NCBI GenBank assembly: GCA_019637155.1
Contig: JAHBWE010000016.1
Coordinates: 1-64,000, forward strand
Direction: 5' to 3'
From: Labilithrix sp.
GTDB taxonomy: Bacteria; Myxococcota_A; Polyangia; Polyangiales; Polyangiaceae
DNA length: 64,000 nucleotides
Shown here: piece after piece, positions 43,912-52,560 of the stretch
How positions within the stretch are numbered: position 1 is the first letter of the stretch
Layout: each line of letters starts with the position of its first letter
The notes under the pieces: generated by a model
Told to the model about the DNA's origin: nothing
Databases searched by the model: none
Seen by the model: only the letters and a program-made list of their open reading frames with translations
Position numbers and translations under genes: made by a program

Positions 43912-45570
43912 TCAGAAGTTGCAGAACTGCGTCATCGCCTCGTAGGTGCCCTGCATCTGCTCGGTCTGCGCGTTGTAGAAGAGCGGCGACGCGCGCCCGC
44001 CACCGGCGATGCCGTTCTCCTCCGGCAGGCACCAGAACTGGATGTCCGACGGCGCCTCGCCGGTCTCGAGGTCGTAGTCGAGCGGCCCCGACGCGCCGTT
44101 GAAGTCGAAGCCCTGGCCCGCGCTCAGCTTCTGGAACGCGGTGTTGATGTTCGTGAACCCGACGTCGAGGTTGCCCGCGCCCTTCATCACCTGCTTGGCG
44201 AAGCCCTCGGCGATCACCTTGCCCGTGATCGGCTTGTCGCCCGCGGCCACGATCGAGAACGCGATGTTGTAGAGCGCGTCGTACGCGTTCGCCGCGCCGC
44301 CGGTCGACGGGGAGGTGCCGTCCGTGACCTTCGCGTTGTAGAGGGTCTGGAATTTCAGGAAATTCGTGTTGCTCGTCCCGGGGATCGTCCCGACGATCCG
44401 CCTTCGCAGGTTGCCGTTCGAGTAGTCGGGCGTATCGGGGTTGCCGTTCGCGATCGCGGTCGCTTCGGAGACGAGGGAGCCGTCGGCGAGGATGTAGCGC
44501 GGGCGCGGCGGCGCATCGACGCCGGTGGGCCACTCCTTCTCGATCCCCTTCATCAGCTCGGTCAACGTCTCGGTCGTGCCGAAGAGGAACACGACGTCGG
44601 GCCTCATCGTCGCGATGCCGGTGACGGCCTCGGTGTACTTGGGCGTCGCGTCGCCGTAGTCGAACATCGCGAAGTTGCGGGGCGAGCCGATCTGCGCGAG
44701 CGCGGCCTTGCCGTTGAAGACGAGCGACTCGCTCACCGACTCCGCGAGCCCGCGCCCGTAGGGGTCGCCCTTGTTCGCGATCGCGACCTTGATGTCGCGC
44801 GTGGCGCCGGCGAGGACCTGCTGCTCGAGCCAGGGGAAGAACTTCACGTCGGCCTGCGCCTGGATGACGTCCGAGGGCGAGGTCCGCCAGACGAGCCCGT
44901 CGTCCTGCAGGCCCGTGATCGCGACGCTCGTCGCCGACGGGGAGATGAGGAGCGTGCCGGCCGGGATCGTCACGTCGGTCGCGACCTTGATCGTGATCCC
45001 GCTGAAGGCGGCGCCGATGATGGCGGGGACCTCGAGGCCCTCGGCGAGGTGCTTCGCCGCGCGCACCGCGACGTCGTCGTCGCTCGCGTCGGTGCAGCCG
45101 ACGAGGACGAGCGGCCGGCGCGCGGTCGTGCCGGGCCGCGGCGGGAGGTGCCCGTTGCCGCTGAAGTCCTGGATCGCGAGCGCGATCGCGTTCTCGATCG
45201 GGACGCCGCTCGTGAGGTCGTCGCCCGTCGTCGGCAGCACCGAGCCGATGATGATCGCGTTGTCGTCCTTGTACGAGCCGACGATCTTCGAGCAGTCCTG
45301 CGATTGGAGCGAGACGCAGGCCTGATCGCTCTTGCGGCAGACCCAGAACTCGCCGCGTCCCATGCAGTCTGCATTGACCTTGCACTCGCCCGGGACGCCC
45401 GTCTCCGTGATCGGCGCGACGCTGTCCGGGATCGTGCTCGTGTCGGCGACGTCGAGGCCGGAGTCGGGCACGTCCGCGGGCGGCGGTCGGATCGAGAAGT
45501 CGTCGACGCCGAGGACGGCGCTGCACGCGAACGTCCCGAGCGCGAGGGCGGCGAAGAGGGCGCGGCGCAT
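43912..45570 (-). CDS. ABC-type solute-binding lipoprotein (Leu/Ile/Val-binding fold)
   Basis: The protein is 552 residues long. ATG 45570 begins the signal (MRRALFAALALGTFAC). After a Cys-containing linker (CKVNADCMGRGEFWVCRKSDQAC, noted in parts) comes a type I periplasmic-binding fold: NAIIIGSVLPTTGDDLTSG, AIIGAAFSGITIKVATDV, LLISPSATSVAITGL, KVAIANKGDPYGRGLAESV, DVVFLFGTTETL. These bind amino acids or other small molecules. No ABC permease is in the window. It is the last gene of a run of four coupled genes (start overlaps the PEGA gene's stop by one base), so it may serve as a sensor for the upstream kinase rather than transport. Confidence 0.85.
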   Translation of the reverse strand: MRRALFAALALGTFACSAVLGVDDFSIRPPPADVPDSGLDVADTSTIPDSVAPITETGVPGECKVNADCMGRGEFWVCRKSDQACVSLQSQDCSKIVGSYKDDNAIIIGSVLPTTGDDLTSGVPIENAIALAIQDFSGNGHLPPRPGTTARRPLVLVGCTDASDDDVAVRAAKHLAEGLEVPAIIGAAFSGITIKVATDVTIPAGTLLISPSATSVAITGLQDDGLVWRTSPSDVIQAQADVKFFPWLEQQVLAGATRDIKVAIANKGDPYGRGLAESVSESLVFNGKAALAQIGSPRNFAMFDYGDATPKYTEAVTGIATMRPDVVFLFGTTETLTELMKGIEKEWPTGVDAPPRPRYILADGSLVSEATAIANGNPDTPDYSNGNLRRRIVGTIPGTSNTNFLKFQTLYNAKVTDGTSPSTGGAANAYDALYNIAFSIVAAGDKPITGKVIAEGFAKQVMKGAGNLDVGFTNINTAFQKLSAGQGFDFNGASGPLDYDLETGEAPSDIQFWCLPEENGIAGGGRASPLFYNAQTEQMQGTYEAMTQFCNF

Positions 45571-46580
45571 CAGAACGTCCCTCGCCAGCTCACGCTGCCC
45601 GGACCGAGGCCGAGGCCGGCCGCGCTCTTCATCTTGGGTCCGAAGAGCAGGACCGCGGCGCCGCCGGCGAGGCCGACGCCGCCGACGACGAAGCCGATCG
45701 TGCCGATCGTCGCCTCCGTCTGGAGGCGATCGAGGCGGCCTCGCTGATCGGGATCGCACAACCTCTCCGGGCCGCACGACTCGTCGAGGCTCGACTTCGT
45801 CCCGAGGCCGAGCGCGCCGGCGACGACGCCGGTGACGAGCCCCGCCGCCCCGACGCCGAGCAGCGACCAGCCGACGACGCGCATCGTGCTCGAGTCCTCG
45901 GGCGGCGGCGGAGGCGGTGAATCGATCGGGCGCTCCGGCGGCGGCGCGACGGGAGGGGCGAGGACCGGCGGCGGCGGGGCGTCCGCGGTCGGCTCCGGCT
46001 CCGGCGCGAGCTTGATCGTGAGGCGCTCACCCTCCTTGAGCTCGATCGCCTGCGACACCTTCTTGTGTCCGGGCGCGGTCGCCTCGACGACGTGGGGGCC
46101 GGGATCGGTCGGTCGATCGATCTCCACGAGCGCGGGCGGGACGAGCTCGCCGTCGATCGTCACCGTCGGCGTGACCCCCGCCGCGACCGTGACCTCGAGG
46201 CGGAGCTGCGCGATGCGCGGCATCGTCTCGTCGAGGAGCTTCTGCGCGCGGGCCTTCGCCTGCACGAACGGAGCGGGCGCCTTCGGATCGAGCGGCTCGC
46301 GCGTGAGGCGCCGCAGCTGCTCCGCGCCGAGGACGAGGTGGCCGAGCAGGATGTTGCACTCGCCGAGCTTCTCGAGCGTCGTCGGCGCGTGGTGCAGGCG
46401 CTCGGCGCGATCGAGCTTCTCGAGCGCGTCCTTGCAGTTGCCGGCCTCGGCGAGGTGGAGGCCCTCCGTCCCGATCGCGCGCGCGGCCGCGATCGCGCTC
46501 GGGTCTTCGTCGCCGCGGGCGACGGTGGTGGTGAGGACGAGCGCGATGGTGAGCGCTGCGACGGATGACGTCGGCTTCAT
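45570..46580 (-). CDS. exported TPR/PEGA-domain protein with C-terminal membrane segments
   Basis: The protein is 336 residues long. The signal peptide ends around VARG near residue 24. A short TPR-like helical region follows (GTEGLHLAEAGNCKDALEKLDRAERL in pieces), then a PEGA domain (PTVTIDGELVPPALVEIDR, HVVEATAPGHKKVSQAIEL), a Pro-rich linker (EPEPTADAPPPPV), and two glycine-rich membrane helices (VVGWSLLGVGAAGLVTGVV, IGTIGFVVGGVGLAGGAAV). PEGA proteins paired with Ser/Thr kinases are frequent in Polyangiales. The start overlaps the kinase stop and the stop overlaps the solute-binding gene's ATG, each by one base. Confidence 0.82.
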   Translation of the reverse strand: MKPTSSVAALTIALVLTTTVARGDEDPSAIAAARAIGTEGLHLAEAGNCKDALEKLDRAERLHHAPTTLEKLGECNILLGHLVLGAEQLRRLTREPLDPKAPAPFVQAKARAQKLLDETMPRIAQLRLEVTVAAGVTPTVTIDGELVPPALVEIDRPTDPGPHVVEATAPGHKKVSQAIELKEGERLTIKLAPEPEPTADAPPPPVLAPPVAPPPERPIDSPPPPPPEDSSTMRVVGWSLLGVGAAGLVTGVVAGALGLGTKSSLDESCGPERLCDPDQRGRLDRLQTEATIGTIGFVVGGVGLAGGAAVLLFGPKMKSAAGLGLGPGSVSWRGTF

Positions 46581-48061
46581 CAGTAACCGATGTCGATGAT
46601 ATCCGCTTTCTTCTCCGGGCTGGCGCTCGATACGGTCGAGGACACCGCCGCGGGCTTCGGCTTCGCTTTTGGCGGGAGCGCGCGCACCGGGACCGGCACC
46701 AGCGGCGCGCTCGCGCTCGCGCTCGGCTCCGGCGTGACCGGCTCGGCCACCGCGACGGGCGGCTCTTTCTCGGGCGTCGCCGGCGGCGGGATCGCTTGTG
46801 CTTGCGCTGGCGGCGTCGCCGGCGCCGGCGTCTCGGCGCGGGTCCGGAGCACGAAGCCTATCCCGACCAGTCCGATGACCATCGCCGCCGCGGCGGCGAC
46901 GACCTTCGTCTTGCCTCCCTTCGGCGGCGCGTCGGGGAGCGGGTCGCCCGCGATCGTGATCGCGGCGTTGGTGGGGTAGAGGCCGCTCGGCAGGCTCGCG
47001 GGTGGCGGGGCGACGAGGTACGCGCCGCTCGCGGCGGCGGGGAGCGAGCCGGTCGAGAGCGCCGACGGGAACGAGCTGTTGAAGCGGACCGACGCGGGCT
47101 CCGCCATGCCCGCCGCGACGAGCACCTCGCCCGCGCGCTCGGCGCAGATGCGCGCGCGCTTCGGCGCGAACGGCAGGAGATCGAGCGCGACCTCCGCGAC
47201 GTTCTGGTACCGCTTCTCCATGTCCTTCTCGAGGCAGCGCTCGATGACGCGCATCAGGTCGGGAGGGAGGTCGTTCCGGTACTTCACGATCGGCGTCGTC
47301 GGCTGCTCGAGGATCGCGGCGCAGAGCTCGGTGATCGTGTCGGCGACGTAGGGCAGCGCGCCGGTGAGCGCCTCGTAGAGGACGACGCCGAGCGACCAGA
47401 TGTCGGTGCGCGGATCGACCTGCTCCGGCGAGCGCACCTGCTCCGGCGACATGTAGAGCGGCGTGCCCATCATGTTCTGCGTCTTCACGAGCGGGATGCT
47501 GCTCGAGAGGAAGTTGCCGGTCAGCGCGACCTTCGAGATGCCGAAGTCGAGAACCTTGATCGAGCGCATGCCGTTCCGGACCTCGACGAAGAGGTTCTCC
47601 GGCTTGATGTCGCGGTGGACGATGCCCTTCGCGTGCGCGACGGCGAGCGCCTCGCACGTCTGCATGCCCCACTCCGCGACGTCGCGCACCTCGAGCGAGC
47701 CGCTCTCCGCGATGATGCTCGCGAGGTCGCGGCCTTCGAGGAACTCCATGACGAGGAACGGCACGCCCTCGGGGGTGCGGCCGACGTCGAACACGGTCGC
47801 GACGTTCTCGCTCTTGATCGAGCAGGCCGCCTTCGCCTCGAACATGAAGCGGCCGACGACGTCGCTCCGCTCGAGCATCTCTTTCCGCAGGAACTTCAGC
47901 GCGACGCGGTCGCCGAGCTCCACGTTCTGCGCCGCGACGACGATGCCGACGCCGCCTTCGCCGATCAGCTTCTCGACGAGGTATTTCCCATTGATGACGG
48001 TTCCGACGGTGGGATAACCCGCCGGCGTGGTGGCTGCCCCGCTTTGCGGCGCAGCCGTCAT
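46580..48061 (-). CDS. membrane Ser/Thr protein kinase
   Basis: The protein is 493 residues long. The N-terminal kinase domain (~25-290) contains IGEGGVGIVVAA, ALKFL, VHRDIKPENLFV, DFGISK and GTPLYMSPEQV, so all key residues are present. A linker leads to a single membrane helix (KVVAAAAAMVIGLVGIGFVL) near residues 385-405, then a Pro/Ala/Glu-rich extracytoplasmic tail (~85 residues) ending in DIIDIGY. It overlaps the upstream phosphatase gene and the downstream PEGA gene by one base each, so kinase, phosphatase and PEGA protein are made together. Confidence 0.92.
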   Translation of the reverse strand: MTAAPQSGAATTPAGYPTVGTVINGKYLVEKLIGEGGVGIVVAAQNVELGDRVALKFLRKEMLERSDVVGRFMFEAKAACSIKSENVATVFDVGRTPEGVPFLVMEFLEGRDLASIIAESGSLEVRDVAEWGMQTCEALAVAHAKGIVHRDIKPENLFVEVRNGMRSIKVLDFGISKVALTGNFLSSSIPLVKTQNMMGTPLYMSPEQVRSPEQVDPRTDIWSLGVVLYEALTGALPYVADTITELCAAILEQPTTPIVKYRNDLPPDLMRVIERCLEKDMEKRYQNVAEVALDLLPFAPKRARICAERAGEVLVAAGMAEPASVRFNSSFPSALSTGSLPAAASGAYLVAPPPASLPSGLYPTNAAITIAGDPLPDAPPKGGKTKVVAAAAAMVIGLVGIGFVLRTRAETPAPATPPAQAQAIPPPATPEKEPPVAVAEPVTPEPSASASAPLVPVPVRALPPKAKPKPAAVSSTVSSASPEKKADIIDIGY

Positions 48062-49020
48062 CAGCCCTGCAGCTCGACGGCGAGACCGTATTGCCAGCCG
48101 TCACTCTGCTTGCGCGAGTGAACGACGCGAGCCTCGAACGGCACCTGCCACCCGTCGCCGACGAGGCCCTTCACGGTCTCGCCCTGTTCGAGGAGCTGGG
48201 TCGCGCGGTCGGCCTCCTCGGGCGACCACAGGAGCATGCCGATCTCGGAGTAGTTCAGCGTCTCGAGCTTGATGTCGCCGCGCTTGGCGTGGTGGATGGT
48301 GACGGGGACCGCGCCGAGGAAACGCACCGCCGCGCGGCGCGAGGTCTTGTCGCGGAGGAACGCCGGACGGAGCCCGGTCTTGCGTGGCACGGAGTAGATG
48401 CGATGGCTCGGGAGCTCGATCGCGGTGAGGAAGCCGCCGTACGCGCAGGCGGTGTCGACGTTGATGCGCGCGGCGCTGACCTCCACCGCGTTCACCGGCG
48501 TGTGGCCGTGGACGATGCGCTTCTCCCACCTCCGGCTGCTGTTGATGAAGGAGCGCCGGATCCACAGGAGCTCGTCGCGGTCGCGCACCGGATCGAGCTC
48601 CTTCAGCGCGATGTCGGGGACGCCGGCGTGGACGAAGAAGTGGTCGTCGGTCTCGTGCCACAGCTTCAGCTCTTCGAGGAAGGCGATGTGCGACTTCGGA
48701 ACGACCCACTCGCCGTGCTCGTCGGCGAAGTCGGCGAGCGTGCTGGATCCGCCGTTGAGGATGAAGCGCGCGACGCGCTGCGGGTTCGATCCGTCGAGGA
48801 ACTCCCGCAGCATCTCCTCGTGGTTGCCGGAGAGGGTCACGAAGTTGAACTTCTGCCGCCACTCCATGAGCGTCTCGAGGACGCGCCTGCTGAACGGCCC
48901 GCGATCGATGTAGTCGCCGAGCATGACGACGGTCGAATCGTCCTTGAGCGGCAGCATTCCGAGCAGCTCTTCGAGCTCCTCGACGCAGCCGTGGACGTCG
49001 CCGATCGCGAACACCGCCAT
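48061..49020 (-). CDS. metallophosphoesterase (PPP-type) with C-terminal PilZ-like domain
   Basis: The protein is 319 residues long. The PPP-family metal motifs are all present: GDVHGC (Asp8, His10), GDYIDRG (Asp36), GNHEEM (Asn66, His67), HAGVP and HGHTPV. These enzymes dephosphorylate phospho-Ser/Thr proteins or diadenosine polyphosphates. From about residue 225 a second domain resembles PilZ: a basic RR start (TSRRAAVRF), then the LNYSEIGMLLW turn matching the (D/N)xSxxG signature, and a final strand GWQYGLAVEL. A PilZ domain would let cyclic di-GMP control the phosphatase. It overlaps the Ser/Thr kinase gene by one base (TGATG), hinting at opposing enzymes in one circuit. Confidence 0.85.
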   Translation of the reverse strand: MAVFAIGDVHGCVEELEELLGMLPLKDDSTVVMLGDYIDRGPFSRRVLETLMEWRQKFNFVTLSGNHEEMLREFLDGSNPQRVARFILNGGSSTLADFADEHGEWVVPKSHIAFLEELKLWHETDDHFFVHAGVPDIALKELDPVRDRDELLWIRRSFINSSRRWEKRIVHGHTPVNAVEVSAARINVDTACAYGGFLTAIELPSHRIYSVPRKTGLRPAFLRDKTSRRAAVRFLGAVPVTIHHAKRGDIKLETLNYSEIGMLLWSPEEADRATQLLEQGETVKGLVGDGWQVPFEARVVHSRKQSDGWQYGLAVELQG

Positions 49021-49077
49021 TCGACGAACGATAGCGGAAAGCCGCTCGCTGCGGGCCGCTTTCGCACGCTCGCGATG

Positions 49078-49905
49078 TCAGCCGGTGTGGGCTAGCTCGG
49101 CGACCAGCGCTCCGTGCAGCGCGCCGTTCGTGACGACGATGCGGCCGCGCTCGAGGAAGGCGGCGCCGCCCGTGAAATCCGTGACCGTGCAGCCCGCCGC
49201 GCGCGCGATGGCAGCTCCACCTGCCACGTCGTAGGGGTTCACCTTGCGCTCCCAGTAGCCGTCGTACGTACCGTCGGCGACGAGGCACACGTCCATCGCC
49301 GCCGATCCGCAGCGCCGGATCGCGAGGCACTTCTTCTTGATCGTCGTGAACGCGGCGAAGTTGTCGTCGTCGCTCGTACGGCGATCGTAGGGGAACCCGG
49401 TCGCGAGGTAGGCCTCGGCGATCGCGGCGGTGCGGCTCGGGGCGCAGGCGCTCTCGGTCGCGGGCAGGAACGCGCTCGCGAACGTGTGGCGTCGCGCCGA
49501 GCGCTCGCCGTTCGCCGCGGTCCAGCCCGACCACTCGACGCCGAGCGCCGGAGCAAGGACGAGGCCGAGGACCGGCGCGCCGCGCGCGACGAGCCCGATC
49601 GAGATGCACCAGAAGGGGTGACCGTGCACGAAGTTGGTCGTCCCGTCGATCGGGTCGACGTAGAAGCCGACGCCGTTCTCGAGGTCGCCGCCTCCTTCTT
49701 CGCCGACGAACGCATACGGCAGCTCGGACGTCAGGCGCTGCCGGAGGAGCGCCTCGCTCGCGCGATCGTACTCGGTCACGAGGTCGATCGCGCCTTTGTG
49801 CTCGACCGCGACGTGGCGCCGGAACCCGTTGCTCACGAGCTTCGCTGCTTCCATCGCCGCCGCGCGCACGACGCCGAGCGCGCGCGCCAGCTCGTCCGGC
49901 GTCAT
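49078..49905 (-). CDS. inositol monophosphatase family protein
   Basis: The protein is 275 residues long. Family motifs are intact: FVGEEGG, DPIDGTTNFVHG and, near the C-terminus, NPYDVAGGAAIARAAG. The Mg-dependent fold hydrolyses inositol-1-phosphate or related sugar phosphates; some members are HisN-like or act in RNA-related roles (SuhB). ATG 49905 overlaps the mpl stop by four bases (ATGA), so it is co-translated with a peptidoglycan-recycling ligase. The phosphatase gene follows 57 bp later on the same strand. The substrate is not decided by sequence. Confidence 0.9.
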   Translation of the reverse strand: MTPDELARALGVVRAAAMEAAKLVSNGFRRHVAVEHKGAIDLVTEYDRASEALLRQRLTSELPYAFVGEEGGGDLENGVGFYVDPIDGTTNFVHGHPFWCISIGLVARGAPVLGLVLAPALGVEWSGWTAANGERSARRHTFASAFLPATESACAPSRTAAIAEAYLATGFPYDRRTSDDDNFAAFTTIKKKCLAIRRCGSAAMDVCLVADGTYDGYWERKVNPYDVAGGAAIARAAGCTVTDFTGGAAFLERGRIVVTNGALHGALVAELAHTG

Positions 49906-51347
49906 TTCGCGCCGAGCGCGTGGAGGAGGCGCTCGTGGAGGCCGCCGAAGGCGCCGTTCGAGAGGAGGGCGACGACGTCGCCGGGCTTCGCCTCGCGCAC
50001 GAGCGTGTCCGCGATCGCGTCGATGCTCGGCGCGGCGGTCGCGCCTTCGCCGATCGCGGCGGCGATCCGCGCGACGTCGAGGCGCTCGGCTTCGGGGATG
50101 TTCGCGCGCCCGAGCGGGGCGAAGAGCACGCGATCGGCGGCGCGGAACGCGGTCTCGTACTCGATCTGATGGATGTTCCGGCACGCCGTCGCGCTGCGCG
50201 GCTCGAAGACGGCCCAGAGCTTGCCGCTCGGATGGCGAGCCCGCAGCGCGCGGAGCGTCTCGTCGACCGCGGTCGGGTGGTGCGCGAAGTCGTCGTAGAT
50301 CGCGATCTCGTTCGGCCGTCCGATGAGGTCCTGCCGCCGGCGCACGCCCTTGAAGGAGGTGAGGGTGGCGCGCGCCTTCTCGATGTCGACGCCGAACCCC
50401 TCCGCGCACGCGGCGAGCGTCGCGAGCGCGTTGCGGACGTTGTGCGCGCCCGGGACCTCGAGCGCGAAGCGGCCGCCGTAGGAGCCGCCGAGGAACAGGT
50501 CGAAGGGCGTGACGCCCTCGTCGCCCGGGACGAGCACGGCGAGCCACGTCGGCGTGACGTCGCCGGTGTCGTCGCCGTCGAGCGCATAAAAAGCGGTGCG
50601 CGCCTTCGCGTGGGCGCTCACGATCCGGCGCGCGGCGGCGTCGCGCGCGTCGCAGACGACGAGGCCGTCGGGGCCGACGCGCTCGACGAGCTCGCGGAAC
50701 TGTGCCTCGTAGACGTCGGCCGACGGATAGATGTCGATGTGATCGTGCTCGACGCTCGTGACGATGACGACGCTCTCGGCGTCGACGTAGTCGAAGAACT
50801 TCGGCTTCTTGTGCCAGAACACGGCGTCGTATTCGTCGCCCTCGACCACGAACGGGGCCGGCATCGCGGACGCGCCGACGATCTTGCGCTTCGTGCCGCC
50901 GAGGCGGGCGCCGCCGTCGAAGTTCTTCGGGAGGCCGCCGATGAAGAAGCCGGGCTCGAGCCCCGCGCGCTCGAGGACCCACGCGCACATCGCGCTCGTC
51001 GTCGTCTTGCCGTGCGTCCCCGCGACGACGAGCGGCCGCTTGCCGGTGAGGAAGCGCTCGCGGAGCGCGGCCGACATGCTCGTGCGCGCGATCCCGCGGC
51101 GCTCGGCCTCCACCGCCTCGACGTTGTCCCTCCGGATCGCGTTGCCGACGACGACGAGATCGAGGTCGCCGGCGACGTTCTCCGCCTTCCATCCCGGGAG
51201 GCAGCGGATCCCCGCCGCCTCGAGCGCGGGGCCCATCGGCGGATCGAACGCGACGTCCGAGCCGCTGACCTCGTGCCCCGCGTCCTTGAGGAGGGTCGCG
51301 AGCTGTCCCATGCCGGTGCCGGCGACGCCGACGAGGTGGACCTTCAT
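49902..51347 (-). CDS. mpl: UDP-N-acetylmuramate:L-alanyl-gamma-D-glutamyl-meso-diaminopimelate ligase
   Basis: The protein is 481 residues long. Mpl rejoins recycled murein tripeptide to UDP-MurNAc in the cytoplasm. Family features include the N-terminal Rossmann motif (MKVHLVGVAGTGMGQLA), the Mpl-type VVVGNAIRRDN, the ATP loop GTHGKTTTSAM, the metal/Glu motif VEGDEYDAVFWHKKPKF, SVEHDHIDIYP and the ligase-domain IYDDFAHHPTAV. These distinguish Mpl from MurC. The ATG immediately follows the stop of an upstream lipoprotein gene with no gap, and its stop overlaps the phosphatase-family gene. Together they may form a cell-wall maintenance operon. Confidence 0.95.
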   Translation of the reverse strand: MKVHLVGVAGTGMGQLATLLKDAGHEVSGSDVAFDPPMGPALEAAGIRCLPGWKAENVAGDLDLVVVGNAIRRDNVEAVEAERRGIARTSMSAALRERFLTGKRPLVVAGTHGKTTTSAMCAWVLERAGLEPGFFIGGLPKNFDGGARLGGTKRKIVGASAMPAPFVVEGDEYDAVFWHKKPKFFDYVDAESVVIVTSVEHDHIDIYPSADVYEAQFRELVERVGPDGLVVCDARDAAARRIVSAHAKARTAFYALDGDDTGDVTPTWLAVLVPGDEGVTPFDLFLGGSYGGRFALEVPGAHNVRNALATLAACAEGFGVDIEKARATLTSFKGVRRRQDLIGRPNEIAIYDDFAHHPTAVDETLRALRARHPSGKLWAVFEPRSATACRNIHQIEYETAFRAADRVLFAPLGRANIPEAERLDVARIAAAIGEGATAAPSIDAIADTLVREAKPGDVVALLSNGAFGGLHERLLHALGAK

Positions 51348-51878
51348 TCAGTCGCCGACCTTCGTGAACGTGAGCGTGCCCTCCGCGCCTTCGAGCGCGA
51401 GGGTGAGGGTGGTGCCTTCGATCACGAAGGCGAGGTCGCCGCCGGGGAGGTCGGCGTTGCACTTGAAGTCGCCGTCGGCGGCGGAGAACTGGAGCCCGCC
51501 CGGCACCGCGATGACCCCTTCCTTCGCGTCGATGTCGGCGCTGTCGATGCCGGTGAGGTTCGGCGCGTCGAGGCTCTGGCCCGCGGGCGAGGTGCAGCGC
51601 GCGGTCCCGGCGATGTAGTCGTCGGTGAAGCGGAGGCGGAGCGCGATCTGGCCCGTATCGCCGGACTCCTTCGTCTCCCAGACCCCGCGCAGCTTGTCCG
51701 GCGTCGCGGGCGGGAGCGGATCGAAGAGCGTCGAGGGATCGGGCGGGGTGCCGCCGGTGGAAGAAGAGGAGGAGGACGACGACGTCGACGACGCTCCTCC
51801 GCCCGGTGTGTCGTCGTCGGACGAGCAGGCGAAGAGGAGCGCGAGCGCGGCGGTCGCGGCGACGAGGAGCGTGCGCAT
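51348..51878 (-). CDS. poly-Ser-linker lipoprotein
   Basis: The protein is 176 residues long. The signal MRTLLVAATAALALLFAC ends in a lipobox Cys. A Ser/Thr/Gly linker (TSSSSSSSSTGG) follows, then a beta-rich C-terminal domain (LRGVWETKESGDTGQIALRL, GGLQFSAADGDFKCNADL, LTLALEGAEGTLTFTKV) that resembles lipocalin-like stress proteins. Its stop abuts the mpl ATG with no gap, so the two are probably translated together. Function unknown. Confidence 0.75.
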   Translation of the reverse strand: MRTLLVAATAALALLFACSSDDDTPGGGASSTSSSSSSSSTGGTPPDPSTLFDPLPPATPDKLRGVWETKESGDTGQIALRLRFTDDYIAGTARCTSPAGQSLDAPNLTGIDSADIDAKEGVIAVPGGLQFSAADGDFKCNADLPGGDLAFVIEGTTLTLALEGAEGTLTFTKVGD

Positions 51879-51910
51879 GGCGCGCGCACGCTAGCACTCG
51901 GCCACGCGCG

Positions 51911-52522
51911 TCAGAAGTCGATCGAAAAGCAGCGCTCGCGGCCGTCCACGAAGCGCTCCTGGGCGGGCCCTTCGCCCAGGAGGTGCACGTTCGCGTCGCC
52001 GTAGAGCGCGCGGATTTCGTCCTCGCCGACGGAGAACGGCGGCGTGGTGGGGTTCGCGTGCTCGAGCGCGACGAGGAGGCCCTTGCTGCCTTTGGCGAGG
52101 AGCGCGCGGACGTGCGCGGCGTAGCGCGGCCGCATCTCCGGCGGGAGCGCGATGAGCGCGGCGCGATCGTAGTACCCGTCGACCGGGCCGACGAGCTCGC
52201 GCGTCGTCGCGAAGAAGTCGCCGGCGACGATCGTCACGCTCGCGGCGGAGTACACGCGCACGCCGCCCTCTTCGCGGACCGCCGGCGTGAGCTCGTGCTC
52301 GGCGAAGAAGGCCTTCACCGCGTCCTCGACGACCTCGATCCCCACCACGTCGTGCCCCTGCGCCGCGAGGAACGCGAGGTCTTCGGCCTTGCCGCACAGC
52401 GGCACGAGCACGGTGCGCCCGGCGAGCACGCGCGCGTGCTGCGCGAGGTAGGCGTTCGCCTTGCCCTCGTGAAACGCGATGCGCCCTTCGCTCCAGCGCT
52501 GGGTCCAAAACGCGACGTCCAT
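51911..52522 (-). CDS. thiopurine S-methyltransferase-like protein
   Basis: The protein is 203 residues long. The TPMT family pattern runs throughout: FWTQRWSEGRIAFHEGKAN at the N-terminus, the SAM-binding VLVPLCGKAEDLAFLAAQGH, VVGIEVVEDAVKAFF, and YDRAALIALPPEMRPRY. In bacteria these enzymes methylate thiols, selenite or tellurite. It is divergent from the lysine aminotransferase (38 bp between starts) and heads the minus-strand run that continues into mpl, 32 bp before the lipoprotein gene. Which substrate it uses here is unknown. Confidence 0.92.
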   Translation of the reverse strand: MDVAFWTQRWSEGRIAFHEGKANAYLAQHARVLAGRTVLVPLCGKAEDLAFLAAQGHDVVGIEVVEDAVKAFFAEHELTPAVREEGGVRVYSAASVTIVAGDFFATTRELVGPVDGYYDRAALIALPPEMRPRYAAHVRALLAKGSKGLLVALEHANPTTPPFSVGEDEIRALYGDANVHLLGEGPAQERFVDGRERCFSIDF

Positions 52523-52560
52523 CGCGCCGATGTTACCGGAGTCCGTGGTAAGGATTGATC

